A DNA stretch of 64,000 nucleotides from Ctenosaura bakeri. Taxonomy: Eukaryota > Chordata > Lepidosauria > Squamata > Iguanidae. Positions 24,430-36,993 of this stretch are shown piece after piece. Below the pieces are notes generated by a model, which had not been told where the DNA came from, ran no database searches, and worked only from the letters and a program-made list of their open reading frames with translations. The position numbers were made by a program, and so were the translations under genes. The stretch is taken from NCBI GenBank assembly GCA_948474755.1, contig CAOLHI010000150.1:186001-250000 (forward strand), written 5' to 3'. How positions within the stretch are numbered: the stretch's first letter is position 1; the number at the start of each line of letters is the position of its first letter.

Positions 24430-27360
24430 ACAAGGTGTGTGCAGAAGCTACCAGTTTTCTGAGCTTGTTATTCCATCCATTAGAGCAAGATTCCTGACAC
24501 CACGGAGGGATCATGTTTTCAGATTCTTAGCCCAGCTGCTTCCCTGCCACTTCCTTATTCCTCTAGGTACATTCCTTAAAAAAAAAAAAAATCTCCCCAT
24601 TCAGTCTTGAGTTAACCTTTAGTGTACTTCAGTTTCCTTTCACCTTGGCTTTTACCACGTGCTTCAACTTACAACCTATTTCTGTTTTACTTACTGGAAG
24701 CCTGATCACATGAGCTTCCTCTCTTGCTACAATTGCATTGTCTGTAAAAATGCTATATTTTTCCTTGCACACCTTTGGAACCAGCGCCCATTAATGCAAA
24801 AATCTTACTGCACACAGACTGCCTACCCACTACTTCTTCCAACATTATCCCAACCCCTTTTTATTGCTTCTTTTCTAAAGTGTCAGGGAGGGAAGGTAGA
24901 GAAAACACACAGCATCAATCAAAGCCACATGGGGGTGCCTTCACAGAGTCACCTCTCTCCTTCCTTCCCATGTTTTGCCATCATGGCATTGTGGAAAAGG
25001 ACAAGCAGAATGTGAAAGCTAAGAACTTGTGTCCTCTGTCTTGTATTTCTCTCTCACCCTGATCCTATGCATCCTAATCCTACAGCAGTGTGTATGCATG
25101 TGTGTAAGAGAGAGAGGAGACAGAATGAGGCATTACTATGCCATGGAATTGTACCATTGTAGCAACAGATGCCAGAAAAGAGCTGGGTTTTCCACCCAAA
25201 ATATTGTCAACCCAAAGTTGGCATAACAGCACAATTGAACTTTCACACAGGAAATCATAGCATGACAGAAGCAGGAAAGGGAGTCAAGAACAGATGTTTT
25301 GGGTTAGCAAAAACACTTTTAAAAAATGGTCTCCCAACTGAAGAGTGAAGAGCGATTGTGTCATGCAGGAAGCCCTGACTGAAGGTGTGGTTATCCGGAT
25401 GCAATCACAATTTACCTGCCTTGTGCGATAAGGCTGTAGGAGGAGTCAAGGAAAATCCTAACTCAGCTGCTTGCTTGGCACTTTCTTGCTCCTTCAGAAG
25501 ATCTTTGTTCTGTACATTTTTAAAAAACTTCCCATCCAGTCCTTTGAAGAGATCAAGGATGGATAACTGCAGCCCTCATTTGTTTTCAGTTTACAGGTCT
25601 CATGAATCTTAGCTGGCATGAGCAATTGCAGTGGCTTCTGGGAGCTGAAGCCCAGAAATATCTGAGGAACCAGAGTTATCATTCAATGACATAGGGGTAA
25701 CACAGTATACATACATTTATATCTTTGCTAAGAAGTTTCTATTGCCAACATCAGTCTATAAACATTATACTTTGAAAACTTTTCACTGCGGAACTTTGAG
25801 ATAACCCATTAAGTGTCACAGTGTGGCATGTCACTTTTACGGGAGCAGTGAGTACCACTTTTTGCATTGCAACAATAACATGCAAATGTTTTGAGTTATA
25901 AATAGCATTGCTCATTATTTTAACACATTATTTTGTGGAACATTTGAGGGGTTTGGGGTCCTTTTTGGTCTTTTAGGTGGTAGGGAAAAATTAATTTAAA
26001 AGCAATGCATCACTGAAGTGTTAATGGTGAGAATAATGACATGTTAGAATTGCAATAGAAATAAATAACAACAATGGGTTATTTTCATGAAATAACATTA
26101 ATAGATTAGATTTATAAATAGTACTTCCAACAACCATTGAAAATACTCAACATTGAAGGCACACAACAATAACAAATATCTTTCCTAGAACTGGTCAACC
26201 TGCTAAATTAGATGGCAGGGATGCTTGGGTTAAAAAAATGCAAACTTAATATGACTAATATGATGAACCCTTGTTCTGTAAATGATAAACAGTGTTACTG
26301 GAACTGGCCACATCACTGACCATAGTGAGATAACTGACTTCAAAAAAGGTTTCATAGAAGGACAACAAATGGTTAGTTCTTTTTCATTTATTAATATTGT
26401 ATTTTACTGGCAAAGACAGGGTAGAGAAACTTCTTTAGTTTTCTGCCTTGGGTAACAAAATAACTTGACAAACTTATATATGTGGGGACAAAATGGACCT
26501 TTTATTTGCAGTGGTGTCTTAGGCACTAGGATCTGTGATTCTCTGGAGCAAGGGAGGGTGCATGTATATTTTGGACATGTTTGTTCTGATGTGTTACTAT
26601 CATAAGGAATGACAAAAGAAATCTGAAAGGTTGCTTTCCCAACTAATAATGAGTTCTTGATCACAAATTTTGACTTGCTGTTTCATTCAACATTATCAAA
26701 GCGCACCTATTTTGAAAGGGATTCTGACTGATGAATTGTTGGAAAAGAAAATGATTAAACATTTTTTTTTAAAAAAAATGGCTATGAAAGTGGTTAGAGA
26801 AATTATGATTGCCCTTCTGATTAGTACTTATATGTTCTTACCTTTGATGCTGACTATTTCAAGGTACTAAAGCCTAGCAGCCAAAATGGCTATCAAAACA
26901 AAAGGAAAAACAACCCAGCTCAACGATTTTTAAAAATTTAATCCTAGTTGTAGTTGGGAGGTACGAGACTTAAAATATGGCAATTCAAACCTTGACACAG
27001 ATAAACCTTTGCTTTGGATAAAGTAAATCCAAAGAAAGCACAAGCTATGCCTACGTCTCATGAAGAGTATTTGCCAATATAAATTATAAGTGTTTTGGGC
27101 AGGTATGTTTTTGAGGGATACAGAACCTGAGTGATATCTTCACTGATTTTTTCACCCGAGATATCTTCTGTTTTCTTGGAAATTCTAAGCTGATATGTCT
27201 TTATGTCTAGTGGGAGCCTTTGATAAATTCTTGTTTGGTTCATATTCTATGCCTACCTATACCCACTTTACTTAAATGTATTTGTACAAAGGTATGTTAG
27301 ATGGATTCATCACATTAACACAATTAAAAATCCATAATTTCATCCCACTTCATGTCAGTC
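24430..27360. other. Region downstream of CCKAR coding end
   Basis: No further coding exon is seen. The part adjacent to 27365 must include the CCKAR 3' UTR on the minus strand, with candidate AATAAA signals at 26506-26501 and 26392-26387. The rest is AT-rich with no recognised repeat, apart from a poly-A tract at about 24578. Confidence 0.45.
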
Positions 27361-27364
27361 AAGT

Positions 27365-27894
27365 TCATGGAGGAGCGGACACATTCATGTGTGTGTATGA
27401 GTACCTGGAAAGTGATGCTCTGGTGGTCTTCCCTTCCTCATCCTCTGCCATCTCTGCTCTAACCTCTGGAAGTTTCTGCTTGGTGCAGCAAGTGAAAGTT
27501 GCTAGAAATCCCACCCGGAAGCGCTTGTTCATGAAGCAGTAGATAATGGGGTTCACACAGGCAGATATATAGGAGAGCAAATGGATGAAGGAGATGGGGG
27601 CTCCTGAAAGAAGCAGATTTGCTGAGGGGGTATCAAAGGCACGCCAGGTATTGACACTGAAAATGGGAGTCCAGCATATGAAGAACAAAATCACAATCAC
27701 AATCAGCATTCGGATGACCAGCTTCTTGGCCATCAAGTTAGCAGTGGAGCAGCTGCTTCTAGGACGTTCTGTTCTGGTACTGCAGCTGTTTGTTGAAAGG
27801 TGTTGAAGTGGCACCTTCTTCTTTTTCTTGCTTGTCTGCATATAGCACCCATCGCTGTCTTCATATTTGCTGCTGGTGGTGCTCGTTTTCCTCT
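27365..27894 (-). CDS. CCKAR: CCKAR last coding exon: third intracellular loop, TM6, TM7, C-terminal tail
   Basis: Final coding exon of the cholecystokinin A receptor, a Gq-coupled plasma-membrane receptor for the gut peptide CCK. The minus strand has an acceptor (ttcacag) just before 27894; the exon starts with AG, which completes a Glu codon begun in the previous exon. It encodes a third intracellular loop with STTSS and KYEDSDGCY, then ANLMAKK, helix 6 with FFICWTPIF, helix 7 with NPIIY in the NPxxY position, a CC pair suited to palmitoylation, and a tail ending SAPP before TGA. Length and order match the known family. The CWxP motif reads CWTP, whereas the human receptor as I recall it has CWMP. 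A longer open frame runs upstream to 27991 but is intron read-through. Possible AATAAA signals for the 3' UTR lie on the minus strand at 26506-26501 and 26392-26387; neither is proven. Confidence 0.96.
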
Positions 27895-28289
27895 CTGTGA
27901 ACACAGAGCAGCAGTGATCACACTCTGCTCGAATATGCTTGAACAAAACTTTTCCAACCTGCAAAGTCTTACCAGGTATAAAGCTCAGCAAAAAGCTGCC
28001 AAAATTTTTACATTAATATGGGGGGGGGAATTACATCGACTACTAGTCTATGAGAATAGATTAAAGAATTGTTTCTCGAACAACTGACAGCTGAGACACA
28101 CTCACTTATAATTGACAAAGGGAGCAACTTTTGATTTTGTATCCCTCAAAGGTTTACATATAAAGTGTGTAGGAAGTGAAAGTTACCAGCCCTCAGGGGA
28201 TAGTAAAACAACATAAGGAGTGGTCTACTGGATCAATCAAAGGATGTCTGGTGTAGCATTCCCACAGTAGCCAGCCAAATGCCAAAGAG

Positions 28290-30400
28290 AATTTCACAAG
28301 CAGATCATAGAATCAAAGAGCTGGAAGAGGCCATAGGGGCCATCCAGTCCAACCCCCTACCATGGAGGAATACACTATCAAAGCATTCTCGACAGATGGT
28401 CATCCGCTCTCTGTTTAAAACCTCCAAAGAAGGAGATTCCATCACACTCCAGGGCAGAGTATTCCAATGTCAAACTGCTCTTACTATCAGGAAGTTTTTC
28501 CTAATGTTTAGATGGGATCTCTTTTCATGAAGTTTGAAGCTATTGCTCTGTGTTCCAGTCTCTGGAGCAGCAGAAAACAGACTTGCTCCATTCTCCATAT
28601 GACATCCTTTCAAATATTTAAACATAGTTTTCATGTCACCTCTCAGCCTTCCCTTCTTCAGGCTAAATATATCTAGCTCCCTAAGTTGTTCCTCGTAGGG
28701 CATTGTTTCCCTTTTGGTCACTCTCCTCTGGACATGTTCCAACTAGTCAATATCCTTCCTGAACGATGGTGTCCAGAACTGGACACAGTATTCCAGATGG
28801 GGTTTCACTAAAGTCAATTACTTCCCTTGACCTAGACACTATCCTTCTATTGATGCAGCCCAGAATCACAGTGGCTTTTTTAGCTGTCACACCACATTGT
28901 GGAGTCATGTTCAGCTTGTGGTCTACAAAAGCTCCTAGATCCCTTGCACAAGTATGATGGTCATGTCAGGTATCACCCATGTTATATCTGTGCTTTTCAT
29001 TTTTTTTTTTTGCCCAAGTGTAGTACCTTACACTTCTCCCCATTGAAATTCACTTTATTAGTTTTGGCCCAGCTCTCCAATTTGTTACAGTTATTTTGAA
29101 TTTTGATCCTGACCTCTGAGGTGTTAGTTATCCCTCCTAGTTTGATGTCATCTGCAAATTAGATAGGCATGTCTTCTATTCACTCATCGAAATAATTAAT
29201 AAAAATGTTAAATAGCACTGGGTCCAGGACAGAACCCTGTGGTACCCCACTAGTCACTTCTCTGAGAGATGAAGAGAAGCCATTGGTGAACAGCCTTTGG
29301 GTTCAGTTGGTCAAACAATTACAAATAAACCTAACAGCAGCATTGTTGAGCCCAGATTTTACTAGCTTGTTTGTGAGAACATCATGGGGGACCAAAGGCC
29401 TTGCTGAAGTCAAGGTATGCTATATGCATAGTATTCCCTCCATCTATCAAGCCAGTAATTTTATTTTTAAAAAAATCAGATTAGCCTGGCATGAATTGTT
29501 TTTGAGAAACCCATGTTGGTTTTTAGTGATCATGACATTCTTTTTTAAGTGCTTAGAGATCATCTGTTTAACAATATACTCTAGAATCTTTCCCAGTATT
29601 GATGTCAGGGTGACTGAGCAGTAATTGTTTTGGTCCTCTTCCCCCCTCCCCTTTTTGAAGATGAGGACAATATTTGCTGACATTAAGATTCAGTTAGAAT
29701 AGCCAGGTATTCCTGTACTATCTCTTTACCTATATTGTGCTGCATTTCCCCTATTGCATCATCTACTCCATTTCCCCCAGGTAGAGCACTGTTTTACCTT
29801 GGGGAGAAGACTGAGGCAAAGAAGGTGTTGAGCAGTTCTGCCTTTTCTGAATTTCTCCTTACATTTTCTGGCTATTCATTTGAATTCCTCTTTGGTGATT
29901 TCCCCCTCTTTTTCGTTTCTTGTACCTGTGCCTTTTATATCTCAGCTCTGTTGAAAGTTTTTAAGGTACCATCTTGAATTTTTTAGACATCTCCCATTTT
30001 TCCTTCTCCTTGGAATTTGTTGAAATTGTGCTTTCAAATATCTCACTTTTAAGAAACTCTCGTCCATCATGAACTCCCTTCTCTTTTAGTATTCCTGAGA
30101 ATGGAATCTCTCCCAGTATTTCCCCAATTTTACTGAAATCAGCTTTCTTAATGTCTAGAATATATGTCTGACTATGCTTGGCTTCCCCTTTCTGCTATAT
30201 AATAAACTCCAGGAAAATATGGTCATTTCAACATAAGGATCCTACTACATCCACCCATTAACCAGGTCATCATTATTGGTTAGGATAAGATCTAAAATAG
30301 CTGTTCCCCTTGTTCCCTCTTCTACTTTCTGAATTATGAAATTGTCTGCAAGGCAAATGAGAAATGTGTTGGACCTGATACTCTTGGTAGAGTTTGACTT
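28290..30400 (-). mobile_element. CR1 LINE, antisense, 5'-truncated and decayed
   Basis: Read on the minus strand this is CR1 ORF2. Near 30270 there is AILDLILTNNDDLV (end of the endonuclease domain). At 29683-29447 the RT start appears (VLIFKKGRGEEDQNNYC, LTSILGKILEYIVKQMIS). Then comes a segment with the FADD-type catalytic motif in a broken frame (about 29155). At 28742-28470 is the C-terminus (ERVQ-type EHVQRRVTKRE, FSLKKGRLRGDMKTMF, LNIRKNFLIVRAV). The 3' end has the standard CR1 close near 28296. Many stops and frameshifts make it inactive. It lies inside a CCKAR intron in the same orientation as the gene. Confidence 0.85.
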
Positions 30401-30404
30401 ACAA

Positions 30405-30565
30405 CAAATACTATAATGAGAAAGATGGTGGATTCTCATTCGATAGAGGTCTTTAAACAGAGGTTGGATGGCCATCTCTGAGGAGTGTTTTAGCTGAGTA
30501 TTCCTGAATGGGCTAGATGTTGCTTGAGATCTTTTCCATGGTACTATGATTCTACAATGGTTCTC
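30405..30565 (+). mobile_element. CR1 3' end fragment, opposite orientation
   Basis: 'ggtggattctcattc', 'aggtctttaaacagaggttg', 'gatggccatctctgaggag' and 'tactatgattcta' are the CR1 3' end in plus orientation, homologous to the reverse complement of about 28296-28440. It directly abuts the 5' side of the antisense CR1. Confidence 0.75.
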
Positions 30566-31127
30566 ATGTTCCCATGTTCCATAGTGTCTGGTATCCAAAA
30601 GCATTCTGCCTCTAAAGCAGGTGATAAGATTAGGACACTGTTCTGATTTGGAATGTGGCAAGCCCAAAGCAGTGGCCCATTCAGAGAAAACTTTGAGGGT
30701 GCATTATTTTGTTACCATTGAAACTGACTAAAGACATGGGTCCCCAGCCTCACTTGGGGTTCTCATTTACATCTTGAAAAGAGATGCTTGACCATGGTAA
30801 GTCTCCATGGTCATCTCAGTACACCAATGCTTCTTGTTCCAGAAGTTTGTACAGTTTCATGGGTTTTTCTGAGGCAATGGGCTGGCCAACCAGTGGATTG
30901 CTTCTGTGGTTGGTGAGGCAAGCAAGCTCACATGAGTGGGGAATTCTCTGTCTAGACCACCCCAGGAGCTTAAAGCCATCATCCTTGGCATGCCATTTCA
31001 TTTGGCCTCTGTTCTTCTCTCCCTCTCACCAGTATTGGTGCATGCAGGTTTATTACTGGTAGCAAGGGTTATAGTTCTGTACCTATGTTGCTTTCATTTT
31101 GTCAGGGTCTATATTTCTGTTTTCTCT

Positions 31128-31332
31128 GGTCATTGCCACACTAGACTGTTACAGTGATATTATTCCACTTTTAACATCCTGTGGAATCCTGGAATTTGCA
31201 GTTAGGGAGGAGAACTTAGAGTTCTCAGCCAGAGAGCTCTTTGGCGTCAGTAAACTACAAACCCCAGAATTCCACAGGATGTTGAAAGTGGAATAATATC
31301 ACTATAACAGCATACTGTGGAAACGGACTCTT
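31128..31332. mobile_element. Family B MITE copy in the CCKAR intron
   Basis: Inverted arms 'ttattccacttttaacatcc' and 'ggatgttgaaagtggaataa' plus 'gagctctttggcg' identify the same family as 16598. Outer ends are diverged (ggtcattgccacac; reverse of the right end, gtccgtttccacag). Confidence 0.7.
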
Positions 31333-32968
31333 TATCACAGGTGTAGGCCATTTAGCATAGGGTCAGATACATCTTGGAGGAAATTAGGCCTGCATCCTCA
31401 TCAAGGGAAATTAAAGAAACCTGGAGTAAGGCATCCAGGGGCATGCCCAGTTTGGGACCTGTTGTCCTGTCTCATTCCTAGGTGATAGGAGGTCCTTGCC
31501 ATGGTTTCACCAACGTGGAATTCCACCTCTGCCACTTCAAATCCCCTCCAGCACCTGGATGGTAAGGCCGGGGTTCCTATCGGTCAGCTGCCACATTATC
31601 TTATACCTGGAACCTTTCCCCATGCTAGGCCAAGCCTCTTCAACTGTAACTAACAAAGTTGTGGTCTTGGTTAACTCAAAAAATACTTGATCTGTGTACT
31701 TCCCTTGGCTCTGCACCAATTTCAGTGCTACGACCTTAGCTAATCCAATCCAATGCAATACAGAGGTGGCAAAGCCAGAGTAGCACACAATGGTAAGAGG
31801 AATCCAACATCCTCTTCTACAAATGGAGCTTTGGGGTTCTCAGATTAACCCACAATTGCTTTTATTTTTTTAGAAAATAATGCAGGTCTCAACTGGGAAA
31901 TTATTGCACAAGTATCGTAGGCTGATATGCAGCCAAATGGTAATGCAAATGGGAATAAAATGGCAGAGTAGCACTTGGGGCATCTAAAGCTCTGAGGATG
32001 GATGGATTAGAATGTATCTGCAATTGCTCCCCATTGACTCTAAGCTACATCTTACAACTGATGGGGAATACACAAAAGACAGAATCAGTAACAGCAGCCT
32101 AGTGAAGAAGCCATGATCTCTGAAGAAACAACCTCTAGCAGTCTTTTCTGGACACCCTAAGATAGACTGTGACCCAGAAATTCAGCAGCAGTGTAGCAAC
32201 CAGAATGTCTTGGGACTGAAGAGAATCCTGTAGACACATTTTCTTTCCCTAGTAACTCCCCTTACCTCCATTTAATTGTATGTTAAACGTTATAAGCTGG
32301 TCTCAAGAACATGGGCAGTTTTTGTATATACTCCAGATCTATCCATCCAGCAGAGACATTGTTCAGAGTACCTTTTGCACATACAATATGTTACTTTTGA
32401 CTAAAGTTATTTTTGGCTAATTTGTGTTAGTTTGGAGTAATGCATTCAGCAACTTTTTCTCCTCCACTTCTTGGACACAATTAGTTTCTTGAAAGCCAAA
32501 CTCAACAGACTTATAGCAGAGAACATTTCTTTCTTCAGAAGATCTGCTGTTTGTATACAACCTTAAGTAAAAGGTACTTTTTGAAGAGAAAATCCTTTTC
32601 ACAAAGCCTGTGGGGCTTCAATAAGGCTAGGTAGTTGAAGCATAATTTGATTTGAACTTTGAGAGAGAGAGAGAGAGAGTTTCTGCAACATTATAATGCC
32701 ACATGTCATGTTCTTGCAGTGCTTACAGCTTTTTCCCACCTGCAAAAAACCAGCATCCAGATTTCCTTGGAAACTGACCATTAATGGAACTCCAATAATT
32801 TTGGTTCTACAGGAGGTACTTTAAAGAGAGAAAGAAAACAGGCTACTCATCTTAATGTAAAAGACAAGCACTAGTCTGTTATACTGCCAGTGCATATAAT
32901 GTTATGGACTTTTGGCAGGGAAATGTTGTTGCATTTATTACATAAATTATAGTAAAATATGGTAAAGA

Positions 32969-33105
32969 GACCCGGCACAGTATAGTGGTTTGAGCATTGT
33001 CCTTGGACTCCAGGAGACCAGGATTCGAATCATATGGAGTCTGAGAATTTATAATTTAGTGGGGGCACTTGATCTCTCTGACTGAGACTTCTAAATATTC
33101 ATCCA
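32969..33105 (+). mobile_element. tRNA-headed SINE, diverged
   Basis: Head 'cagtatagtggtttgagcat' and B-box-like 'ggattcgaatca', then a degraded body. It lies immediately upstream of a better-preserved copy of the same family. Confidence 0.6.
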
Positions 33106-33117
33106 TAAATTGCAAAT

Positions 33118-33354
33118 GAGATCCAGTGTGGTGTAGTGGTTGGAACATTGGACTGTGACTCTGGAGGCCAGGGTTTGAATTCCCATTTCAGCCACTCAGA
33201 CAGTGGGTAAGTCACACTTGCTGAGCCTCAGATGAAGGCAATGGTAAGACACTTCTGAACAAATCTTGCCAAGAAAGATAGGCTTGCCTTGGGGGTCTCC
33301 ATAAGTTGGAAATGACTTGAAGGCACAAAACAACAAGAACAGCAACAACAAAGT
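33118..33354 (+). mobile_element. tRNA-headed squamate SINE, near full length
   Basis: Head 'ccagtgtggtgtagtggtt', B-box-like 'gggtttgaattcc', body 'gtgggtaagtcacact', 'aaatcttgccaagaaag', 'ataagttggaaatgacttga' and an (AAC)n-type tail. This is the best copy of the family in the window. Confidence 0.85.
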
Positions 33355-33406
33355 GTGGTGACATATAGCAAATGTAATAAGGTAAGTATCTGTTGGGAGG
33401 GGGTGA

Positions 33407-33860
33407 TGTTATGGAATGTTGGGAGTGGCCGGTGATTGGCTAAATGTCTGAGGGAGATTTTAAAAAGGCAGGCTTGTGCCGCAGTTATTCAGAATGAGAG
33501 TCAGGTCTGTCAGGGTTAGACATAGGAGTCTGTCAGAATTGTGTACAGGAGCTGGAGATGTTAGGAGAATCAAGGTCTGAGACAGATAGAATTAGAGTCA
33601 AAGTCAGTTTGGATATGAGACAGACAGATAGATAGATAGGAATATGACTGAGAGATGTGGGTTAGAGTTAATGTCAGTCAGGACTTAGATGTATTATATA
33701 AGCAGCCTCTGTTATTACGTTCAGTTTCTGTTTAATAAATAATTTTGTTTTATATACTTGAGCCTCCAAGAATGTTACATAAGGAATATTGTAAAGCTTG
33801 AGTCAGACACAAGGTATCTCTGGTGGAAGAAGTTAATCAAGGTGGTGCCCAGTCGGGAAA
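33407..33860 (+). mobile_element. LTR-like element with possible primer-binding site
   Basis: TGTTATGG start, a CCAAT-type box in reverse (gattggctaa), TATA-like 'ttttaaaaagg', AATAAA at 33734, and a TGTTACA at 33773-33779 that may be an end. At 33843 'tggtgcccagtcgggaa' looks like a retroviral/gypsy primer-binding site. Downstream (33900-34060) are diverged direct repeats of 'acatt(t/a)g.tggca'. No polymerase gene remains. The class (ERV versus gypsy) is unresolved. Confidence 0.4.
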
Positions 33861-34975
33861 TTAGATGAATAAAGTCTTGCATCAGCACCACAAGAGCATT
33901 TAGAAGGTCCCACATTTGAGGCCACAGTGGTGGGTGAGAAAGAGTTCCTTACATTAGTGGCAGGGTGGGGATAAGTAGAAGCCCTCACCGTTAGTACCTG
34001 CACTGGGATTTGTGGAAGTCCACACATTTGATGGCAATGGTTGGGATAAGTGGAAGCCCACACAGTGTGCTAGACTGCTATAACTATTTAAGGGATAGGG
34101 AGTAGGAAAAAGACCTCAGGAACAGTGACTAATAAGGCAGCCATAGGAGAAATAGGGTCTGTGGAGCAGACAGATTTTTCTTCTACTTTCTTTTGCTGCC
34201 ACTGCATGAGCTGGAAGAGGTACCCCTGCAGGTGTAGTGCATCACTAGGATTTGTGCCAAGAATTTTAATCCTTCTCCTTGGGACATACAGGCCACGATC
34301 TAGTGGTATGCCTTTATATTCAACACCAGTGGAATCAGACCTTTCATCCCTTCCATGTACCCCTATAGACCCCTGCTGCACCAAAATCCTCTTTTAGATG
34401 GTTTCCAGGAATGCCTTTTTTCGAAAAGTGCCGGGGGAGAGGACTGCAGGGAAGAGGGTGTGATGGCCATTTCTGGCACAAGCAATGGCATCCAGTGGAT
34501 GTACATTTAAATCCTGGACAAAATATTATCAAGGTTTCTCAATCTCTTTGGGTGGGGCTAGATTTTACTGAAGTGAAATAGCCTGTTTCCAACATAGCGC
34601 TTCCCTTAACATGAATGTTAAAGGAATGATAATGTTAAGCTGGCTGTGGCTCCAACAGATGAGAAATAGTAAGCAAGAGGGAATTTCTTATCCTTCTGAG
34701 CTTGTACAACCTCCCCCATATAACTTTCCTAAGGATACTTGCCCCACAATCAAACTGGAAGAAAGACTGGATAAATAGAAAGCAGATTCAGGGGGATGCA
34801 TCTTGAAGAGAATCAGTGGAAAAGAAAGAATAAATTGAGCATCCCACAGACCAAATCTCTCTTATAAACACCCCTTGTGTGTTCCTATTACTGCAGTTGA
34901 GATAGATTGCTGGGATTCTGACAACAATTGCTTTTATTAGGCTTTTTTAAAAATGCAAGACATTATACTGTGGTC

Positions 34976-34976
<1 letters not shown>

Positions 34977-35033
<57 letters not shown>

Positions 35034-35034
35034 T
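34977..35034. repeat. (ATT)n microsatellite, about 19 units
   Basis: Uninterrupted TTA/ATT trinucleotides, probably highly variable in length between individuals. Confidence 0.95.
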
Positions 35035-35442
35035 TACTGTTGCCCACACTAGAATATTTTATTTATGAATCATAGACAGACTGAAAAAAGCCAGGAAATG
35101 CTTCCAGCTTGGTTATAATCATTAGTTCTAGTTCTCATCTTTGAATGCAGTGATAACTTCATATATGAGATGTGTCTGTTCTTATCATAATAGAATAAAA
35201 AACTCATGACCATCCAGCTAGTAACAATGTGTTTTGGCAATAGTGATTACAGTTATTATTTGCAAACATTTATCTTAAAGAATGACTACTAATGAGGACA
35301 CATTTGCAAGGTTATTCCAGGATCTTTAGGATTTGCCTTGTCTGATGTAGCTTTTCAGTGAGATAACATGTGCTGATCACGTTTCCACATCTGATGTCAT
35401 TTTGAGTGAAAGAAAGCAAAGGGGTTCAATCATAAAGATTAC

Positions 35443-35570
35443 CTCGTGAAGGCTTTCTCTGGCTGACATCAAATTTTATTCCTCTGTACAGCTCCAGGGA
35501 GATTAAGCCATACGCAATCATCATTACAGTTCCTGGGATAAGGAAAAGAATGAGCAGCTGGAAGATGTAC
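35443..35570 (-). CDS. CCKAR: CCKAR penultimate exon: TM5
   Basis: A 128-nt exon on the minus strand, between acceptor ttctgcag and donor gtaatc. The first G completes the Trp codon split at the end of the previous exon, and the last G begins the Glu codon finished by the next, so both junctions keep the frame. It encodes YIFQLLILFLIPGTV, the conserved helix 5 region, then LISLELYRGIKFDVSQRK leading into the third intracellular loop. This resembles the same part of CCKAR in other vertebrates (FLIPG and YGLISLELY). It is too short and has no start codon, so ORF callers miss it. The intron after it is about 7.5 kb and full of repeats. Confidence 0.95.
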
Positions 35571-36993
35571 CTGCAGAAGCCAGAAGTAAGATTTAGACCA
35601 GAAGAGAAAAAGTGAGATGGATTCTTACCAGCCTTTCACTACGGCCAGTTCTCAGCAAATTGTCTCCTTTCATTCCCTTGACATGTTTTTCTTCCAAATG
35701 TATGTATTGATTATAGTTCACAGTCTAAGCAGCAGAGATTAGAAAGTATCACCTGTCAAATTTCCAGACAGAAGATACTACAAGGTATTTGCTCTGGTTC
35801 TGTAAACCAGATTCTATTAGTCCAAATAGGTAATTTTCCTAAACTCTGGCTATAGTGCTGAGATGTAAAAAGCAAACAAAAACTATAAACTGGTGGAGTG
35901 GGAAGGGTTTTTTCATTTTTTAAACTATTTTTAATGTATTTTTGGAATAATATAGAACCTTGCTCCCTATAGTTGTGCCTGTTTAGAACTGCACATCATC
36001 TACTGTATACAATTCCCAGAGATCATCTTATATAAATGGTTCCCCATATGATTTAATACAAGGTAGGCAATATTCAGGATGCCTCTGTGGCCCTTAATAC
36101 TTCCTTAATGCTCAGACTGCCTTTTTAGCCAAAAAAGAGGGTGAATAGCTGCTTCTTACAGCCTCCACATGCAACAATATGCTTTTCAAATAAGTTTCAA
36201 AGCTTCCATGTACTGTTTAAGTTTTAGAAAACAAACACTTATTTCTGAGAACCAGAAGTGGATTTTCAGCCATTTGGGTTTTTCTTTATTTTTCAGTAGT
36301 CCATGTGCCCCCTAGAGGGTCTTAAGGTATAAAAGTAGCCCCAAACTCACTGCACTTGCCCCCCACCCAGTTTAATGACTCCTCCTTTAACCATAGGCCT
36401 TTCATATACTGTTTGCTACCATCCACCAGTATCTACTTTATGCATCTCCACTATGAGCATACAGAAGGGCAATGTTCCTTCTTAGGGCTTTGTTTGTTGG
36501 AAGATATAATTGTGCACTTGGTTCACTGGGGAAGAGAGAGAGAGTCAGTTGGATCTTCATAGGGGAAGCAGTCTTTTAATGTAATGGAGCATGAAATGGC
36601 TCTTGTGCTCTGCTGTGTGTGTGCCATTCCTGTGAAAACAGCAAAGAAGGGGAAAGGGCTCAACTGACCCCTATAAGACCCCTCTTCATAGCTGTAATGC
36701 TGGAAACTCTGTATGTAGGGAGGGTTAGTGCTTTATTCTAGTGTTACCAGTTGTCTGTAGTTATATGGTTAATCTAACATGACCAATGGATCATGCAATC
36801 CCAATGTTTCAGACCTATAATTGATCATAGTAAGTACTTGGATAGTGTTCTTATTTTGCTTGATTGATAAGGTGAATCACTGAAGTCTTTATAATCAATC
36901 CAATTAAAATGTCACAACTCCAATATCACTGACTCCTGCTTTAAAAAATGACAAAGAAAAAAAATGAAACAAAACAAGCCAACTTGTTCTTAC
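35571..36993 (-). other. CCKAR intron between the TM4 and TM5 exons
   Basis: A 1.4-kb phase-2 intron with donor at 36993-36992 and acceptor at 35572-35571 on the minus strand. It is AT-rich with no exon signal. Around 36300-36330 there is a short segment (cccctagagggtct) also present near 7458, so a piece of an old repeat is likely. Confidence 0.85.

Larger units (their letters stand above)
27895..35442 (-). other. CCKAR intron before the last exon (7.5 kb, repeat-filled)
   Basis: Intron defined by the phase-matched donor at 35442 and acceptor at 27895 on the minus strand. Its content is almost entirely mobile DNA: an antisense-to-window CR1, a plus-strand CR1 tail, a fold-back MITE, two tRNA-headed SINEs, an LTR-like stretch and a long ATT microsatellite. 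The stretches 31340-32960 and 34090-34970 show no coding signal that I can support. The former includes a short GA tract near 32661-32680. Confidence 0.85.

Noticed and set aside
27733..27957. 74-codon minus-strand frame and several plus-strand frames overlapping 27365-27994
   Set aside because: Shadows of the CCKAR terminal exon in other frames; only the frame with TM6/TM7 motifs and matching splice phases is coding.
33118..33200. tRNA gene
   Set aside because: A-box and B-box-like text is present but there is no cloverleaf, and the tRNA-like head continues into a SINE body repeated elsewhere.
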